NCBI RefSeq assembly: GCF_003006155.1
Contig: NZ_CP023559.1
Coordinates: forward strand, 1,302,001-1,366,000
From: Salinicola tamaricis
GTDB lineage: Bacteria; Pseudomonadota; Gammaproteobacteria; Pseudomonadales; Halomonadaceae
Direction of reading: 5' to 3'
Length of the DNA: 64,000 nt
The notes under the pieces are model-generated. The model was not told the origin of the DNA. It worked only from the letters and a program-made list of their open reading frames with translations, and ran no database searches. Positions 61,646 to 64,000 of the stretch are shown here, one piece after another (the stretch's first letter is position 1; the number at the start of each line of letters is the position of its first letter). The position numbers and the translations under genes were made by a program.

Positions 61646-62896
61646 ATGGCCAAGACGTCTCTGGACAAGAGCAAGATCAAGTTTCTGCTGCTCGAGGGCA
61701 TTCATCAGTCCGCCGTGGATTCGCTGCTCAACGCGGGCTACACCAACATCGAAACGCTCTCCACCTCGCTCAGCGAAGAAGAGCTGATCGACAAGATCCG
61801 TGACGTCCACTTCATCGGCATCCGCTCGCGCACGCAGCTCACCGAGCGGGTCTTCGCCGCCGCCGAGAAGCTCACCGCGGTAGGTTGCTTCTGCATCGGC
61901 ACCAACCAGGTCGACCTCGACGCCGCCCTGGCGCGCGCGATCCCGGTATTCAACGCGCCCTTCTCCAATACCCGCTCGGTGGCCGAGCTGGTACTGGCCG
62001 AGACCATCATGCTGCTGCGCGGCATCCCGGAGAAGAACGCCCGCGCCCATCAGGGCGGCTGGCTCAAGTCGGCCAAGAACGCCCACGAGGCGCGCGGCAA
62101 GACCCTGGGGATCGTCGGCTACGGCAGCATCGGCGCACAGCTCTCGGTGCTCGCCGAATCCCTTGGCCTCGACGTGATCTACTACGACGTGGTCACCAAG
62201 CTGGCGCTGGGCAACGCCCGCCAGGTGGGTAGCCTCGAAGAGCTGCTGGCGCGCGCCGACGTGGTCAGCCTGCACGTGCCCGACCTGCCCGCCACCCGCT
62301 GGATGATCGGCGCCGAGCAGATCGCGCTGATGAAGCAGGGCGGCATCCTGATCAACGCCTCGCGCGGCTCGGTGGTCGAGATCGAACCGCTGGCACAAGC
62401 GCTCCAGAGCGGCAAGCTGCTGGGCGCGGCGATCGACGTGTTCCCGGTCGAACCCAAGGGCAGCAACGAGGAGTTCGTCTCGCCGCTGCGCGGTCTGGAG
62501 AACGTGATCCTGACCCCGCACATCGGCGGCTCGACGCTGGAAGCCCAGGAGAACATCGGCATCGAAGTGGCCGAGAAGCTGGTCACCTACTCCGACAACG
62601 GCACCACCATCACCTCGGTGAACTTCCCCGAAGTGGCACTGCCCTCGCACCCGGACAAGCACCGCCTGCTGCACATCCACGAGAACGTGCCCGGCGTGCT
62701 CTCCGAGATCAACCGCGTGCTGTCGGAGAACGGCATCAACATCGCCGGCCAGTTCCTGCAGACCAACGACAAGGTCGGCTACGTGGTGATCGATGTCGAC
62801 AAGGCCTACGGCCCGCAGGCGCTCGACGCGCTCAAGCAGGTCAACCACACTGTACGCCTGCGCGTGCTCTACTCCGAGACCGACTACCGCGCCTGA
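61646..62896 (+). CDS. serA: D-3-phosphoglycerate dehydrogenase
   Basis: SerA oxidises 3-phosphoglycerate, the first step to serine. The 416-residue protein has the substrate region FIGIRSRTQLTERVF, the NAD motif GIVGYGSIGAQLSVLAESLGL, LINASRGSVVEIEPLAQAL with the catalytic arginine region, AAIDVFPVEPKG, and TPHIGGSTLEAQENIGIEVAEKL with the histidine. The C-terminal ACT domain NVPGVLSEINRVLSENGINIAGQFLQT follows. This size and domain order is the E. coli serine-inhibited type, lacking the extra domain of long forms. It is intact and followed by a GC-rich hairpin. Confidence 0.97.
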   Translation: MAKTSLDKSKIKFLLLEGIHQSAVDSLLNAGYTNIETLSTSLSEEELIDKIRDVHFIGIRSRTQLTERVFAAAEKLTAVGCFCIGTNQVDLDAALARAIPVFNAPFSNTRSVAELVLAETIMLLRGIPEKNARAHQGGWLKSAKNAHEARGKTLGIVGYGSIGAQLSVLAESLGLDVIYYDVVTKLALGNARQVGSLEELLARADVVSLHVPDLPATRWMIGAEQIALMKQGGILINASRGSVVEIEPLAQALQSGKLLGAAIDVFPVEPKGSNEEFVSPLRGLENVILTPHIGGSTLEAQENIGIEVAEKLVTYSDNGTTITSVNFPEVALPSHPDKHRLLHIHENVPGVLSEINRVLSENGINIAGQFLQTNDKVGYVVIDVDKAYGPQALDALKQVNHTVRLRVLYSETDYRA

Positions 62897-62978
62897 GTCC
62901 GGTATCGCGCCTGAGACCCGGCGCTTATTGCCAGACCTTCTGATGACGGGCGCCGGATAGGCCCACGTCTGCAGATAA

Positions 62979-63006
62979 GAGGCCCGCGCCACCCGGCGCG
63001 GGCCTC
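62979..63006 (+). terminator. Hairpin downstream of serA
   Basis: A 12-bp perfect stem, GAGGCCCGCGCC/GGCGCGGGCCTC, closes an ACCC loop 80 bases after the serA stop. It lacks a T-tract, so it is a weak terminator or an mRNA-stabilising structure. Confidence 0.55.
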
Positions 63007-63063
63007 GGCGTATCTGGCCGGCGGTTCACGGTCTAGCCCCCTTATCACCCTCTGGCCGACGGC

Positions 63064-63510
63064 TCACTGATAGCGCATGACCGCGGCGTGCTGCGCCGCC
63101 AGCCGTTTGAGCAACTGGTTGCGCGCCGAGGCGGAAATCGGTTGGTCTAGCAGCGTCGCCTGGAGCGCATCGACCAGGCGGTTGAAGTCGGCCTCATGGA
63201 TGCCCATGTGCTGGTGCGCCTTGTCCATTGGCGCGCCGCGGTAGACACAGGGTCCATCACTGACCACGCACAGGTAGTCCGCCAGAGAGCCGACGAAGTA
63301 GTCGATATTGGTGTTGGCGAAGAACGCTACCAGTTCGGGGTCATCGGCAAGGCGATAGGCGAAGTCTTCGACGATGGCATGAATGCCCTGCTCGCCGCCG
63401 AGCTGCTGATAAAGGGTCGGCGCGGGCTGCGGCTTCGCCCCGGCACAGCCACTCAGGGCACACGCCAGCAGTAGCGCGGCCAGGTATCCACGCGTCGAGA
63501 TCGGATACAT
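63064..63510 (-). CDS. Group 1 truncated haemoglobin, lipoprotein
   Basis: This 148-residue globin has a lipoprotein signal (MYPISTRGYLAALLLACALSGCAG, lipobox LSGC). The short-globin pattern follows: LYQQLGGEQGIHAIVEDFAYRLADDPELVAFFANTNIDYFVGSLADYLCVVSDGPCVYRG, HQHMGIHEADFNRLVDALQATLL with the haem-proximal histidine (HMGI), and a final helix. Most truncated haemoglobins are cytoplasmic, so the membrane anchor is unusual. It starts 14 bases after the DUF3034 gene on the same strand, so the two are probably one operon. Oxygen or nitric-oxide chemistry at the envelope is an inference. Confidence 0.88.
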   Translation of the reverse strand: MYPISTRGYLAALLLACALSGCAGAKPQPAPTLYQQLGGEQGIHAIVEDFAYRLADDPELVAFFANTNIDYFVGSLADYLCVVSDGPCVYRGAPMDKAHQHMGIHEADFNRLVDALQATLLDQPISASARNQLLKRLAAQHAAVMRYQ

Positions 63511-63524
63511 CACAAGCTCCCCCG

Positions 63525-64000
63525 TCAAAGCGCCAGTTGCAGCGAGAGATAGCCGCCGCGCTGGTTCTTGAGCCCGGCGATATCGCCAAGATCGAGCCAG
63601 GCACCGGTCAGCGAGAGGTGGCGGGTCAAGAACAGCGCGGTGAAGACGTCCTGCCACGCCTGCTCCTCGGCAAAGCCGAGATTGTCGGGCTTTTGCCGAT
63701 ACTCCACCCCGACCGCCCAGGCCGGAGTCAGGAACAGCCCCAGCGAGCCTTCGGCTACCAGCGAGCGCCCACTGTCGCGATCGCCACCGAAGCCGAGCAG
63801 CCCACCCTGATTGGCGCGGGTCGAACGCAGCGTCAGGTTGGCCAGCAGGTTGCGCCCGGCCACGGCGTCGAAGAACAGCTTGCTGCCGGCCAGATAGAGA
63901 TCGTTGCCCTGGGTCGCCTCGGCGCCCACGGCCCGCGCCAGCGCCTGCCCCTGGTCGAGCCGCTTGTGCTGCACACCGAGACTCCAGCTGCCCCAGGGGT
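63525..64000 (-). CDS. DUF3034 family protein (partial, C-terminal part)
   Basis: This is the 3' part of a gene that begins beyond the window. About 158 residues read PWGSWSLGVQHKRLDQGQA, LYLAGSKLFFDAVAGRNLLANLTLRSTRANQ, LGFGGDRDSGRSLVAEGSLGLFLTPAWAVGVEYRQKPDNLGF and HLSLTGAWLDLGDIAG. It ends in QRGGYLSLQLAL with the C-terminal aromatic-free leucine typical of a beta-barrel-like strand. The alternating pattern and the end of the chain suggest an outer-membrane barrel. The family (DUF3034) is often found next to truncated haemoglobins; the function is unknown. Confidence 0.8.
   Translation of the reverse strand, partial: PWGSWSLGVQHKRLDQGQALARAVGAEATQGNDLYLAGSKLFFDAVAGRNLLANLTLRSTRANQGGLLGFGGDRDSGRSLVAEGSLGLFLTPAWAVGVEYRQKPDNLGFAEEQAWQDVFTALFLTRHLSLTGAWLDLGDIAGLKNQRGGYLSLQLAL

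Overview
The window is a 64 kb stretch of a GC-rich gammaproteobacterial chromosome. A fused-type NuoCD, an E. coli-style SerA, a finR/fpr pair, TRAP transporters, two AapJQMP amino-acid importers and an extended Dxs all fit a halophilic member of the Halomonadaceae (Halomonas, Salinicola or Kushneria type). That placement is an inference from gene content and protein resemblance; no rRNA or tRNA gene is present to confirm it.

Layout. Positions 1-1851 hold the start of the complex I operon (nuoA, nuoB, nuoCD) on the minus strand. Positions 2253-8705 hold thiD, a TRAP system whose binding protein faces its two membrane subunits, dtd, a short-chain dehydrogenase and chaB. Positions 8821-13897 hold an ABC-F ATPase, a TIGR02444-type protein, an FKBP-type prolyl isomerase, an unknown membrane-anchored protein and an AEC transporter. 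A candidate Fur-controlled small RNA follows at about 13911-14032. Positions 14126-20672 hold a LysR/EamA pair, trmB, thiSG, an AGCS amino-acid:cation symporter, a DUF423 protein and a PaaI thioesterase. Positions 21088-29406 hold malate synthase G behind a palindrome matching the IclR operator, a hydrolase/lipoprotein/aminotransferase cluster, two LysE exporters and comM. Positions 29637-34964 hold ubiK, a glnK-amtB-PII nitrogen cluster with a sigma-54 promoter and NtrC-like site, fpr/finR and an attachment-like protein. Positions 35059-41869 hold a chemoreceptor, ridA and the first AapJQMP operon with a sigma-54-type promoter. Positions 42277-48819 hold hemE with two small partners, ribA, a hemolysin III protein, soxR with a SoxR box, an ABC exporter and a DUF421 protein. 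Positions 48937-55078 hold a LysR gene and a second AapJQMP operon ending in an isoaspartyl peptidase. Positions 55139-64000 hold a paired SMR exporter with its TetR gene and operator, a methyltransferase, djlA, dxs-ispA-xseB, serA, a truncated-haemoglobin lipoprotein and a partial DUF3034 gene.

Theme. Nitrogen and amino-acid handling dominates: ammonium uptake and sensing, two general or acidic/amide amino-acid importers, a symporter, exporters, RidA, isoaspartyl peptidase and serine synthesis. Iron (candidate sRNA), glyoxylate (glcB operator) and redox (soxR) control sites add visible regulation.

Caution. About twenty genes contain frame breaks that look like single-base gains or losses, mostly in G/C runs, and they fall in core genes (nuoB, thiG, dxs, ispA, glcB, amtB). 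I read these as probable sequence or assembly errors, not as a genome full of pseudogenes. Coordinates given for such genes span the reconstructed gene across the breaks.
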